From assembly GCA_900313015.1 (NCBI GenBank), contig OMPR01000007.1:104350-168349 (forward strand): a DNA stretch of 64,000 nucleotides. The letters run 5' to 3'. Below, in pieces: positions 44,385 to 52,709 of this stretch (positions are counted from its first letter, which is position 1; every line of letters begins with the position of its first letter). This DNA comes from Rhodobacteraceae bacterium EL53 (GTDB lineage Bacteria; Pseudomonadota; Alphaproteobacteria; Rhodobacterales; Rhodobacteraceae). A model generated the notes under the pieces. That model was not told the DNA's origin. It did not search any database and worked only from the letters and a program-made list of their open reading frames with translations. The position numbers were made by a program, and so were the translations under genes.

Positions 44385-45323
44385 TTATGAAAAATCGGGG
44401 AAGTGTTTCCGCATAGCCCTATCCAGATGCAGCGGGCAGGCGTGGAGCATGCCACGATTCTGCAGGTTTTGGCGCACTACCGGATCGACGGCGTTCAATT
44501 CGTCATAGAAGCGTTTTAATCCAGATTGCCCGCTTTCGTCTTCGATCACGCTGAGTAATTCATGCATGGTCAACCCGCCCTCGGTGCGGGATTTGTTGGG
44601 GGCGAGTTCTGAGCGGTAGGAGCCTTGCGCCAAACGAAAGCGATAGGCGGCGATCCAGGCGTCCCATGTTTGGGCATGGGCGTGGCACAGGGCCATGGTG
44701 TTCAACGTTTGATGGCCCGGGTTGGTTTGGCCATTTTGAAAGGCGTTGTGAATGCGAAATTCGATGTCGGGCAAGCCGGTGCGCACAAACAGTTTGCCTG
44801 CGACGTGGCTCATGAAACCACCTTTTACATAGGCGCCGAAGGTCGGGTAAATCTGTTGGGTGATCTTGTCTCTTTCCGGGCCGGAGGGGACACAGTCTTT
44901 GAACAGTTCGTTGTCACCGGGCAACGCCTCGCGCGGTCGTAATCGGGCGCAGTTGATATGGGGGGGCAAGGCCGACAAGGCATCTGCAACCGTTGTCTGA
45001 GGCCAGAGAAACTCATCGACGTCGATATGCGCGAGCCAATCCGTTTCGGCCTGACGGCGATAGGTGCGTGTCGCGTTAACCGTTTGGCGAACCTGGTGTT
45101 TGTCGGGGCGTTTGTGGTTTTTCCAATACCGGTCGTCGCATTGGGTCACGCGGACCTTTGGGTTGGCCTTGAGCGGCGCATAGGTGGCGGCATCAGGGGC
45201 ATCCAGGTAGATGTGAATGCGATGGGCGCCAAGCTCGAGGTGGTAGGCGACAAAGCGCAGAACCTCAGCCGTGGGGGCCTTGATCGTGGCAACGAGGCCC
45301 CATGTCTCCGGCGCGTGCCCCAT
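44385..45323 (-). CDS. Glycosyltransferase family 2-like protein
   Basis: A 312-aa protein with a GT2-like fold of the Glyco_tranf_2_4 type: N-terminal TIKAPTAEVLRFVAYHLELG, the metal/sugar-nucleotide motif H-I-D-V-D-E-F at about residue 98, and LCHAHAQTWDAW. No membrane anchor. Rhodobacteraceae use such enzymes for surface polysaccharides, but no other sugar gene is adjacent. Follows the hypothetical gene by 3 bases on the same strand, so co-transcribed. Confidence 0.78.
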   Translation of the reverse strand: MGHAPETWGLVATIKAPTAEVLRFVAYHLELGAHRIHIYLDAPDAATYAPLKANPKVRVTQCDDRYWKNHKRPDKHQVRQTVNATRTYRRQAETDWLAHIDVDEFLWPQTTVADALSALPPHINCARLRPREALPGDNELFKDCVPSGPERDKITQQIYPTFGAYVKGGFMSHVAGKLFVRTGLPDIEFRIHNAFQNGQTNPGHQTLNTMALCHAHAQTWDAWIAAYRFRLAQGSYRSELAPNKSRTEGGLTMHELLSVIEDESGQSGLKRFYDELNAVDPVVRQNLQNRGMLHACPLHLDRAMRKHFPDFS

Positions 45324-45326
45324 CGG

Positions 45327-46058
45327 TTATTTTCCTTTGTAACGGCGCATGCGGGCAAAAATGGACCGCTTGTCTGTCATCACGAGGCCGAGCATGCGAA
45401 ACCCAAGCGGGCGCAGGATCGCGTCGTTTTCTGCCAAGCGCCACAAGCGAGCCAGCATGATCTTGTCCAAATCACCTGCGGTCAGGGAATAACCCGCCAT
45501 TCCAAAGGCTAAAGGCGGGATCTTGCGGCCACTGACGCGCGAATAGGCATGGTCATTGGCCCGGCCCGAGACCCTGCGTTCGCTGTCGTGTAGTTTGATC
45601 AAGTCAAAGAGCATCGCCAAACCAGACCCGCCTTTGATCTGTTCCGGCGTTTGGCCGTGATCGCCAAAGGTCGTGGCTGCTGAGATCAACCAGCGCACCG
45701 GCAGGGTCTTCGCCAAGTGCTGTCCCTGTTCAGTCCAGAGGCGGAAAAACAAATCCTGTGCGGCTGTCGGGGCCGGGGACCGACGCAGCAGCGAGATAAC
45801 CAAGGCGTGCAACAGGTGCAATGCAGAGCCGCCGTCAAATTCCTGTTCCAGAGCGTGACGCTTGCGACGTGCGTCGCGCAGGTCGTCCGGTGGTACGTGG
45901 TCTGGGTCAAAGCGCACGACCTGATCTTTGAGGGCGGCCAAATCGACATCAGCCGCCGGTAGAACCGTTTCGGGGTGGGCGTAAGGGATTTCCTTACGGT
46001 CCAGAAAACGCATCAAGCTGTAATAACTGCCGGGATAAACCGTGTCTTCGATCTCCAT
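45327..46058 (-). CDS. Conserved protein of unknown function
   Basis: A 243-aa soluble protein I do not recognise. It has a helical middle part (LHLLHALVISLLRRS, DLFFRLWTEQGQHLAKTLPV) and a conserved-looking C-terminal part (MLGLVMTDKRSIFARMRRYKG). No signal peptide, membrane segment or catalytic motif. Lies between prfC and the glycosyltransferase with very short gaps (27 and 3 bases), which suggests one transcript prfC-unknown-GT. Possibly a partner of the glycosyltransferase. Confidence 0.7.
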   Translation of the reverse strand: MEIEDTVYPGSYYSLMRFLDRKEIPYAHPETVLPAADVDLAALKDQVVRFDPDHVPPDDLRDARRKRHALEQEFDGGSALHLLHALVISLLRRSPAPTAAQDLFFRLWTEQGQHLAKTLPVRWLISAATTFGDHGQTPEQIKGGSGLAMLFDLIKLHDSERRVSGRANDHAYSRVSGRKIPPLAFGMAGYSLTAGDLDKIMLARLWRLAENDAILRPLGFRMLGLVMTDKRSIFARMRRYKGK

Positions 46059-46085
46059 ATCCGGCAGCCTAGGACAACTGTGGGG

Positions 46086-47693
46086 TCACGTCATCATCTC
46101 TTTGGTCGCGGTCAATTTCAGATCGGGATAATCCCGTTCGACCCGATCAATATCCCACTGCAGACGCGTCAGATAAACAACGTCGCCATCATGGTCGTAG
46201 GCAATATGTTGTTTGTTGACGTTGATGAATTTATCCAACGCCGTCTTGTCGCCTGCCACCCAGCGCGCCGAAGTGAATTGCGATTGTTCGAACCGCACCG
46301 GCAGGCCGTATTCCATTTCGATCCGGCTGGCGAGCACCTCGAACTGCAACTGGCCCACAACGCCGACAATGAAGCCCGACCCGATCGAGGGTTTGAACAC
46401 CTTGGCGGCGCCTTCTTCGGCGAATTGCATCAGTGCTTTTTCCAGATGCTTGGATTTCAGCGGATCGCCAGCACGCACGCCTTGCAACAGTTCCGGGGCA
46501 AAGCTGGGAATACCACTAACACGCAAGGCTTCACCTTCGGTTAACGTGTCACCGATTCTCAACTGTCCGTGGTTGGGAATGCCGATAATGTCGCCGGCCC
46601 ATGCCTCGTCCGCGAGTTCACGGTCTGATGCGAGGAACAGAACCGGGTTGGAAATCGCCATCGGTTTTTTGGTGCGGACATGGGTCAACTTCATGCCGCG
46701 TTTGAAGTGACCCGAGGCCATGCGGACAAAGGCAACGCGGTCGCGGTGCTTGGGGTCCATGTTCGCCTGAACTTTGAAGACAAAGCCGGAAACTTTTGTT
46801 TCTTCGGGAGAAATCTTGCGTGGCTGTGCGGTTTGAATTTGCGGTTCGGGGCCATATTTGGCGATGCCGTCCATCAATTCCTTGACGCCGAACGAGTTGA
46901 TCGCGGAACCAAACCAGATCGGGGTCAGCGTGCCATCCAACAGCGCCTGATGATCCAGCGGTGGCAGCAGTTCGCGGGCCATCTCAAGCTCTTCCAACAG
47001 CTGTTCCAGCAGATGCTCAGGGACGTGTTTGGCCAGGTTGGGGTCATCAAGCCCTTTGATTTCAATGCTTTCCGCGATCTTGTTGCGGTCGGCACGATCC
47101 ATCAGTTCCAGACGGTCGCGCAGAATATCGTAACAGCCGATGAAATCGCGACCGACCCCGATAGGCCAACTGGCCGGGGTCACGTCGATGGCCAGGTTTT
47201 CCTGGATTTCGTCAATAATTTCAAAGATATCCCGGCTTTCCCGGTCCATCTTGTTACAGAAGGTCAGGATTGGCAGGTCGCGCATCCGGCAGACTTCGAA
47301 CAGTTTCTGCGTCTGGCTTTCCACACCTTTGGCGCCGTCAATCACCATTACGGCTGCATCCACCGCCGTCAGGGTGCGGTAGGTATCTTCCGAGAAATCC
47401 GAGTGGCCCGGAGTGTCCACAAGATTGAAGCGAAAGTTATTGTAATCAAACGACATTGCCGATGCCGAGACTGAGATACCCCGGTCTTTTTCCATCTGCA
47501 TAAAATCAGAGCGCGTGCGCCGGGATTCGCCCTTGGCGCGGACCTGTCCGGCCATCTGAATCGCACCACCATAGAGGAGGAACTTTTCAGTCAGGGTCGT
47601 CTTGCCGGCATCCGGGTGCGAGATGATGGCAAAGGTGCGACGGCGCGCGATCTCGGGCGGCAATACGGGGCGATTTGTGGCGGTATCTAGCAT
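46086..47693 (-). CDS. prfC: Peptide chain release factor 3
   Basis: A 535-aa translational GTPase. GTP-binding motifs are HPDAGKTTLTEK (G1), DTPGHSDF (G3) and CNKMDRE (G4), followed by the RF3-specific C-terminal domain. ATG 47693 begins the conserved sequence; the longer frame runs into the intergenic element. RF3 frees RF1/RF2 from the ribosome after termination. First gene of prfC-unknown-GT. Confidence 0.95.
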   Translation of the reverse strand: MLDTATNRPVLPPEIARRRTFAIISHPDAGKTTLTEKFLLYGGAIQMAGQVRAKGESRRTRSDFMQMEKDRGISVSASAMSFDYNNFRFNLVDTPGHSDFSEDTYRTLTAVDAAVMVIDGAKGVESQTQKLFEVCRMRDLPILTFCNKMDRESRDIFEIIDEIQENLAIDVTPASWPIGVGRDFIGCYDILRDRLELMDRADRNKIAESIEIKGLDDPNLAKHVPEHLLEQLLEELEMARELLPPLDHQALLDGTLTPIWFGSAINSFGVKELMDGIAKYGPEPQIQTAQPRKISPEETKVSGFVFKVQANMDPKHRDRVAFVRMASGHFKRGMKLTHVRTKKPMAISNPVLFLASDRELADEAWAGDIIGIPNHGQLRIGDTLTEGEALRVSGIPSFAPELLQGVRAGDPLKSKHLEKALMQFAEEGAAKVFKPSIGSGFIVGVVGQLQFEVLASRIEMEYGLPVRFEQSQFTSARWVAGDKTALDKFINVNKQHIAYDHDGDVVYLTRLQWDIDRVERDYPDLKLTATKEMMT

Positions 47694-47736
47694 GAGCGCG
47701 CGTATAGGTAAGATATGGGCCAGAGGCAAGGAAAAC

Positions 47737-47804
47737 GGGGGGTGACATGCGTGCACCCCCTGTGCACCGACATGCACCGGACGCTGATCTTGGGTCGTGT
47801 TAAC
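47737..47804. repeat. Palindromic GTGCAC-rich intergenic element, copy 2
   Basis: Second copy of the element at 36815-36884: GGGGGGTGACATGCGTGCAC, CCCCTGTGCACCG, an extra CATGCACCGG, and GTTAAC at 47799. The first and last blocks have almost the same spacing (62 versus 64 bases). Sits between the divergent prfC and BrnA-like genes. Confidence 0.6.
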
Positions 47805-47850
47805 CTTTGGCTGGCAATGTTGGCGGTGGGATTTAACACGAGGCAAACAC

Positions 47851-48198
47851 ATGGTCAGTCGCAATCAGGCCCGTAATGAAATGCTACACGAGCTGGAGGC
47901 GCTGCAGGAAAAGCTGGCCAGCGATTGGCTGGATGAGAGCCTGCCCGAGGACTGGCACGGGCTGGACACATGGCACGGGCCGGTGCGGGACAAAACACGC
48001 GTGACGATCCGGCTGGACGCCGACATGGTGCGCTGGTTTCGCAAGCTGGGGCCGGGCTACGGCGCGCGGGTCAATCAGGTGCTGCGGATCTATTGGACGG
48101 CGCTGTTGTGCGGCCACATCAAAGCGCACCAATACGACAACACGCTGCCGCGCCTGATGCTAGAGGCGCAGCGCATTCAGCGGGAGATTGGGGCTTAG
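47851..48198 (+). CDS. BrnA-family antitoxin-like protein
   Basis: A 115-aa protein whose C-terminal half matches the BrnA/DUF4415 ribbon-helix-helix antitoxins: VTIRLDADMVRWFRKLGPGY, GARVNQVLRIYW. The N-terminal half is a helix-rich stretch. In BrnTA modules the toxin BrnT is encoded just upstream; here there is none, only the repeat element and prfC, so it is an orphan DNA-binding protein. It probably acts as a small regulator. Confidence 0.75.
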   Translation: MVSRNQARNEMLHELEALQEKLASDWLDESLPEDWHGLDTWHGPVRDKTRVTIRLDADMVRWFRKLGPGYGARVNQVLRIYWTALLCGHIKAHQYDNTLPRLMLEAQRIQREIGA

Positions 48199-48317
48199 GT
48201 TTTGATACTTACAGGGCGTTGAAGGCACGGGTCTTGATCTGATTTTGACCTTGATTTCGGCTTTTTGTTCACTTTATGTTCTTGTTAACATTTTTGAGTT
48301 TAAAAGGAGCATAATCG

Positions 48318-48716
48318 ATGATCGCGGGAAGTTGTTGTTGCGGTGCAGTCAAATTTGAATTGTTGAATGCCCCGTCCATGGTCGGAACCTGTCACTGTGC
48401 AAGGTGTCGCAAGGTTGGCGCGAGCACGATTGCATTTGTGAGCAAGGGCGATCTTAAGTGGGTCGCGGGCCGGGAGCAGGTCCAGTTGTACCAACCGCAG
48501 GCTCCATATATTTATGGTCGGTGTTTTTGCAAAATCTGTGGAAGCTCACTTGGGGAAATCCTCTCGGAAGAGGACAGTTTTCCCATCGCCGCCAATGCGC
48601 TTGACGGGAATTTGGGTTTGAAGAACCAATCTCATGAGTTTGTTGGGGAAAAACCATCGTGGTATGAGATTTGCGATGATGCGCCGCAAAATGTTGGGCA
48701 TCCTGAATCCGCATAG
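48318..48716 (+). CDS. GFA/CENP-V-family zinc protein
   Basis: A 132-aa protein with the Cys pattern of the glutathione-dependent formaldehyde-activating (GFA) fold: C-C-C-G-A near the start, C-H-C-x-x-C (CHCARCRK), and C-x-C-x-x-C (CFCKICG). These bind zinc. Members of this family are widespread and mostly untested. Starts with AAAAGGAGC upstream of the ATG. Next to small hypothetical genes; role unknown. Confidence 0.85.
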   Translation: MIAGSCCCGAVKFELLNAPSMVGTCHCARCRKVGASTIAFVSKGDLKWVAGREQVQLYQPQAPYIYGRCFCKICGSSLGEILSEEDSFPIAANALDGNLGLKNQSHEFVGEKPSWYEICDDAPQNVGHPESA

Positions 48717-48778
48717 TGACCCTGGCTTTGAAAGGGGGAGATTTGAGGTGAAATTTTCAAGAGGTATTGAAGTAGCTT

Positions 48779-48997
48779 ATGAGGCCCAGTTTACGACATA
48801 AATTCATTCAGGTGTGTGATGAAAAGATTGCCAAAAAAGGAGAGACGGTTGGTCTTTCTTTCTATGCGTTTTTTGCCAATAAGAATGATGATCCTGACCG
48901 TTTGATGGAAGCTGCGGAATGGTGGATCAAGACGCATGAGCTTGACCATTTTGAGAAGGCGCTGAAGATACGAAACATGATCAAATCGGGATTTTAA
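48779..48997 (+). CDS. Small conserved protein (DUF6500-like)
   Basis: A 72-aa protein with the run DEKIAKKGETVGLSFYAFFA, NKNDDPDRLMEAAEWWI and THELDHFEKALKI, which I recall as the DUF6500 family. Soluble, helical. Function unknown. 60 bases after the GFA gene; perhaps co-transcribed. Confidence 0.6.
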   Translation: MRPSLRHKFIQVCDEKIAKKGETVGLSFYAFFANKNDDPDRLMEAAEWWIKTHELDHFEKALKIRNMIKSGF

Positions 48998-49086
48998 CCG
49001 ACTGAAATCACTGCGTACTGCGGTTGTTAATAGAGGACATGCGTTCAAAAAGATCGCTGAATTCTGTGGGAAATGTTTTGCGTGGG

Positions 49087-49266
49087 TCAGCGCATTTTTT
49101 GAATTTTCAGTTTGTCTAGCTTTGCCCTGATTTTTGTCGATTCCTCTGAGCGCATAAGAGCTTTGGCGATGGCCTTTAAGCTCATCCCTTTTGTTGCCAG
49201 CATGCGTAGCTTTTGAATTTCCTCTGATGTCCAAGCTTGGCGGTGGCGTTCGTAACGTTCTGCCAT
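49087..49266 (-). CDS. Short Myb/SANT-like DNA-binding protein
   Basis: A 59-aa protein, short enough to be missed by usual cut-offs. It contains the SANT/Myb-like pattern A-W-T-S-E-E-I-Q-K-L-R-M-L-A then MSLKAIAKALMRSEESTKI, a trihelical domain seen in many small alphaproteobacterial regulators. The full frame from ATG 49266 to TGA 49087 is open. Function unknown; possibly a phage- or GcrA-like transcription factor. Confidence 0.6.
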   Translation of the reverse strand: MAERYERHRQAWTSEEIQKLRMLATKGMSLKAIAKALMRSEESTKIRAKLDKLKIQKMR

Positions 49267-49508
49267 TGGGTTCGTCTACCTTGTGATTATATTGGAACTC
49301 TTATTCAGCATGGTCATGCGGATGGTGCCAGCGCAATGGCGAATGAGGTAGGGCCTGTCGATTAAACAAGTGCTGAGAAAACGTCTGTTCAAATTATTTG
49401 CGTGAACCTGACCTGAGTCTCATCACTATTCCGTTCTGTTTTGAATGGTGATTTTGCGGGCCATGTCGAAGGGGGGTGAAAGATGATACCTCCTCAACAT
49501 GTATTACG

Positions 49509-50519
49509 TCACCGCGTTGAGGCGCGTTTTAAAAGGGCTATAGCGTCGGGGCGGTCCAATAGGGCTTTGGCGACGTCGAGGCCGTGGCCTTCGCGGTCGG
49601 TGTGTTTCAGCAGGGGGCTGAGTTTTTCCAGCAGATCCTCGGGCAGGGCCGGTTTGGTGCGGGGGTCAACCAGCATGGATTCGGCGGCGATGCCTTCGGC
49701 GTAGATGATGTGGTGGCGGTCGAACAGGATCTGGAAATAGTCGACAAAGCCGCCGTCCATCACCGTGACGGTGTCGTCATTGACCAGATGGCGGGCCTTG
49801 ACCAAAAGCTCGGCTGAGCCCGCGCCGATTTGATCGGTGCGTTGATACACAAACAGGCGGTGGTCGGGGCTGACGGTCAGGTCGTGTTCGTTGTTGAGGG
49901 TTCCGGCTTTGATCACGATGGGGGCGAAATCGCCGGTGGCGCGCACGGTGCTTTGACCGATCCAGCGGATTTGCTGGACGCCATCATCACGGGTCAGGAC
50001 CTTGTCGCCGATTTTCAGGTCTTCGATGCGGACCTGTGCGCCAGACCCCAGCGTGATGTGGGTGCCGCGTGTAAACGAAACGCAGGCGACTTGGGCGAAT
50101 TTCTGGCGAGCGCTGTCGCGATCCATACCGACGAGGGAGTAGTCGGTTTTGGGGAACAGCGGGGCCAGCGGTAACAGATAGACGTCGGCGATATGGCCGG
50201 TCTCATCAACCTCGACCAGCACCAGTGCCTCGGTCGTGAGGCCATCGGGGGACATCAGGTTCAGGGTGCAATCCAGATGGATCTGCCCATCGGGGCGGCC
50301 CAACTCGGTGTCGCCCGCTATGTGAAAACTGCCGTCAGTGTGGGTTTCCAGCGACAGGCGGCGTAGATTCGCATCCAGATCAAGGCCGTAGATATCGGCC
50401 AGCATCAGATCATCCATCGGCGAGATCTCGTCCCCGAAGTTGGCGCCATTGATCACCGTAAAGGCATCGGCGCGGTAGACGGGGATGGATTGGATGGGGC
50501 TGATGGCGATCACGGGCAA
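49509..50519 (-). CDS. Hint-domain protein (Hedgehog/intein fold)
   Basis: A 336-aa protein with a Hint domain at about residues 145-275: splice-like start VACVSFTRGTHITL, LKIGDKVLTRDDGVQQIRW, HDLTVSPDHRL, and FDRHHIIYAEGIAAESM. The N-terminal ~140 residues (INGANFGDEISPMDD) form a separate unnamed domain. Such proteins are abundant in Rhodobacteraceae and usually secreted or surface-related; function and autoprocessing are mostly unknown. The potential nucleophile is the Cys at about 145. Confidence 0.8.
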   Translation of the reverse strand: MPVIAISPIQSIPVYRADAFTVINGANFGDEISPMDDLMLADIYGLDLDANLRRLSLETHTDGSFHIAGDTELGRPDGQIHLDCTLNLMSPDGLTTEALVLVEVDETGHIADVYLLPLAPLFPKTDYSLVGMDRDSARQKFAQVACVSFTRGTHITLGSGAQVRIEDLKIGDKVLTRDDGVQQIRWIGQSTVRATGDFAPIVIKAGTLNNEHDLTVSPDHRLFVYQRTDQIGAGSAELLVKARHLVNDDTVTVMDGGFVDYFQILFDRHHIIYAEGIAAESMLVDPRTKPALPEDLLEKLSPLLKHTDREGHGLDVAKALLDRPDAIALLKRASTR

Positions 50520-50693
50520 AGGGTCTCTTGCTGTTGAGGGTACTGGAAAACTGGGTATTCGGGCGGATTTAACAAGTCAGGGATAGCGCCAGAATGTGGC
50601 GGATATCGGTCAGAGGTTCGGCGAAGTGCTGGCAATTGCTTTTGAGCTGGTGCTAACTCTGACGCAACAGCACATGCAAATGGAGAAATCGTG

Positions 50694-51473
50694 ATGGATT
50701 TGGGAATTGCCGGAAAACGCGCATTGGTATCAGCCAGCAGCAAGGGCTTGGGTCTGGGCTGTGCCGAGGCTTTGGCTGAAGCGGGGGTCGACCTGATCAT
50801 GACCGCCCGGGGGTCCGAGGCGCTGGAGGCGTCGGCGGCGGCGATCCGGGCCGCGCATGGGGTGGAGGTTGTGACCTTGGCCTGTGATGTGACCACGCAA
50901 GAGGGCCAAGCGCAGGTGATCGAGGCGGCTGCTGGCGTTGATATTCTGGTGACCAACGCGGGTGGTCCGCCCCCCGGCATGTGGTCGGATTGGGATCGCG
51001 ATGATTTCATCAAGGCGCTGGATGCCAATATGCTGGCGCCGATTGCGTTCATGAAGGCGCTGTTGCCGGGCATGATGGATAAGGGGTGGGGCCGAGTGGT
51101 CAACATCACCTCGCAATCTGTCCGCGCGCCGATTGGTGTGTTGGGTCTGTCAAATGCGGCGCGGACCGGGTTGACCGGCTATGTGGCGGGCACGGCGCGT
51201 CAGGTGGCGGGCAAGGGCGTGACCATCAACAACCTGTTGCCGGGCATTCATGCAACAGACCGGGCGGTTTCATTGGATACAGGCGTGTCGACCCAGCAAG
51301 GGATCACGATGGCCGAAGCCAAAGCCGCACGCGAGGCGACCATTCCGGCGGGCCGATATGGCACGCGGCAGGAATTTGGCGCGGCCTGCGCGTTCATGTG
51401 CTCGCAGCATGCGGGGTTCATGGTGGGACAGAACATCCTGTTGGATGGCGGCGCAACCAACATCACGATGTAA
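50694..51473 (+). CDS. SDR-family oxidoreductase with an altered active site
   Basis: A 259-aa SDR: cofactor loop SASSKGLGLGCAEAL, VTNAGGPPP, and NITSQSV with the catalytic Ser. At the normal spacing the Y-x-x-x-K is replaced by S-N-A-A-R (in GLSNAARTG), a feature of a FabG-like SDR branch. Activity may be changed. ATG 50694 has GGAG upstream. The AlkD-like gene follows within 12 bases. Confidence 0.85.
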   Translation: MDLGIAGKRALVSASSKGLGLGCAEALAEAGVDLIMTARGSEALEASAAAIRAAHGVEVVTLACDVTTQEGQAQVIEAAAGVDILVTNAGGPPPGMWSDWDRDDFIKALDANMLAPIAFMKALLPGMMDKGWGRVVNITSQSVRAPIGVLGLSNAARTGLTGYVAGTARQVAGKGVTINNLLPGIHATDRAVSLDTGVSTQQGITMAEAKAAREATIPAGRYGTRQEFGAACAFMCSQHAGFMVGQNILLDGGATNITM

Positions 51474-51484
51474 GGGATGGTCCT

Positions 51485-52576
51485 TTGAAAGATCAGTTGT
51501 TCAATGTGCAAAAGGTCCGCTATTTGGCGGGCCTTTTTGATCAGGGTGGCTTTGACGCGGCGGCGTTTGAGGCACGGGTGATGTCGCGGTTGCTGGACCT
51601 GGAGCTGAAGGCGCGGATGGCGTGGATTGCCGCGTGTCTGGCCGAAGCGGTGCCCGGCGATCTGCCGGATGTGGCACCGGTGATCTTGCGTGCGCTGCCA
51701 CCGCCGTTGGATCCGGGTAAGTCGGATGACGATTTCGGCGATTTCATCTTTGCCCCTTTGGGCGATTGGGTGGCTGAGATTGGGATTGAACACCCGGAAC
51801 TGGCATTGGATGTGATCGAAGAGATCACACAGCGGTTTTCGATGGAGTGGGCGATCCGGCCGTTTCTGAATCGCTGGCCCGAGGTGGTGCTGGCGCGAAT
51901 GCGGGATTGGGCCAGGCACGACAGCTATCACGTGCGCCGATTGGTGAGTGAGGGCACGCGCCCTCGTTTGCCTTGGGGCATGGCCGTGGGGCTGGGGTTA
52001 AGCGACCCGCTGCCCTTGTTGGATCAACTGCATGGGGATGACACGCGGTATGTCACGCGATCAATCGCCAATCACCTGAATGACATTGCCAAGAAAGACC
52101 CGGACATGGTGCTTGACCGTTTGGCGGAGTGGCGCAGCGCGGGGGACCAGAAGGCGGCCGAGCTGGACTGGATGACCGGTCATGCTTTGCGCGGGCTGGT
52201 CAAGGCAGGGCATCCCGGAGCGATGGCGATGTTGGGGTTTGATCCTGAGGCGGATCTGGCGGTTTCGGTTGCAGTCAGCGGCCCGGCCCAGATCAACGGG
52301 GCCTTGACGTTTGACGTTACACTTGAGGGGGTGGGTGAGGTGCCGGTGTTGGTGGATTACATCATCCATTTTCAGCGCCCGGGGGGCAAAGTGTCGGCCA
52401 AGGTGCACAAGTTAAAGCAGACCGTTGTCAAAGGCGGCGCGATCACCCTGAGCAAGGTGCACAAGCTGAAAGGCAATGCGACCACGTTCCGGTTGGTGCC
52501 GGGCGTTCATCGGTTGCAGATTCAGGTCAATGGCGTGGTGCGGGCTGAGACAGAGTTTGATCTGTTGCAGGCATAA
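51485..52576 (+). CDS. DNA alkylation repair protein, AlkD-like HEAT repeats
   Basis: A 363-aa protein made of helical HEAT-like repeats (residues ~15-260) with the diagnostic YHVRRLVSEGTRPRLPWGM block, followed by a beta domain (about 265-363, QINGALTFDVTLEGVG). The beta domain is extra compared with AlkD itself. TTG 51485 was chosen because AGGGA stands before it and translation upstream would lie inside the SDR. AlkD family removes alkylated bases from DNA. Coupled to the SDR by a short gap. Confidence 0.78.
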   Translation: MKDQLFNVQKVRYLAGLFDQGGFDAAAFEARVMSRLLDLELKARMAWIAACLAEAVPGDLPDVAPVILRALPPPLDPGKSDDDFGDFIFAPLGDWVAEIGIEHPELALDVIEEITQRFSMEWAIRPFLNRWPEVVLARMRDWARHDSYHVRRLVSEGTRPRLPWGMAVGLGLSDPLPLLDQLHGDDTRYVTRSIANHLNDIAKKDPDMVLDRLAEWRSAGDQKAAELDWMTGHALRGLVKAGHPGAMAMLGFDPEADLAVSVAVSGPAQINGALTFDVTLEGVGEVPVLVDYIIHFQRPGGKVSAKVHKLKQTVVKGGAITLSKVHKLKGNATTFRLVPGVHRLQIQVNGVVRAETEFDLLQA

Positions 52577-52709
52577 GGGGCGGGTTGCCCCTTTGGTTCA
52601 GTTTGAGCGCGGGAACTGGTCACGCTTGTGTTAGGTTTCACGGCTAAGGATTGCGGGATGGGCTGCGAGACGTTAGCTCAGCCACAACGATCAGGATGAG
52701 GACCCTCGG

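Noticed and set aside
46086-47864. Longer prfC start at 47864
   Set aside because: The added residues would lie in the intergenic repeat element and do not match RF3; ATG 47693 starts the conserved sequence.
51086-51484. N-terminal extension of the AlkD-like protein by 133 codons
   Set aside because: That part lies inside the SDR coding sequence in another frame and carries no family similarity; TTG 51485 with AGGGA fits.
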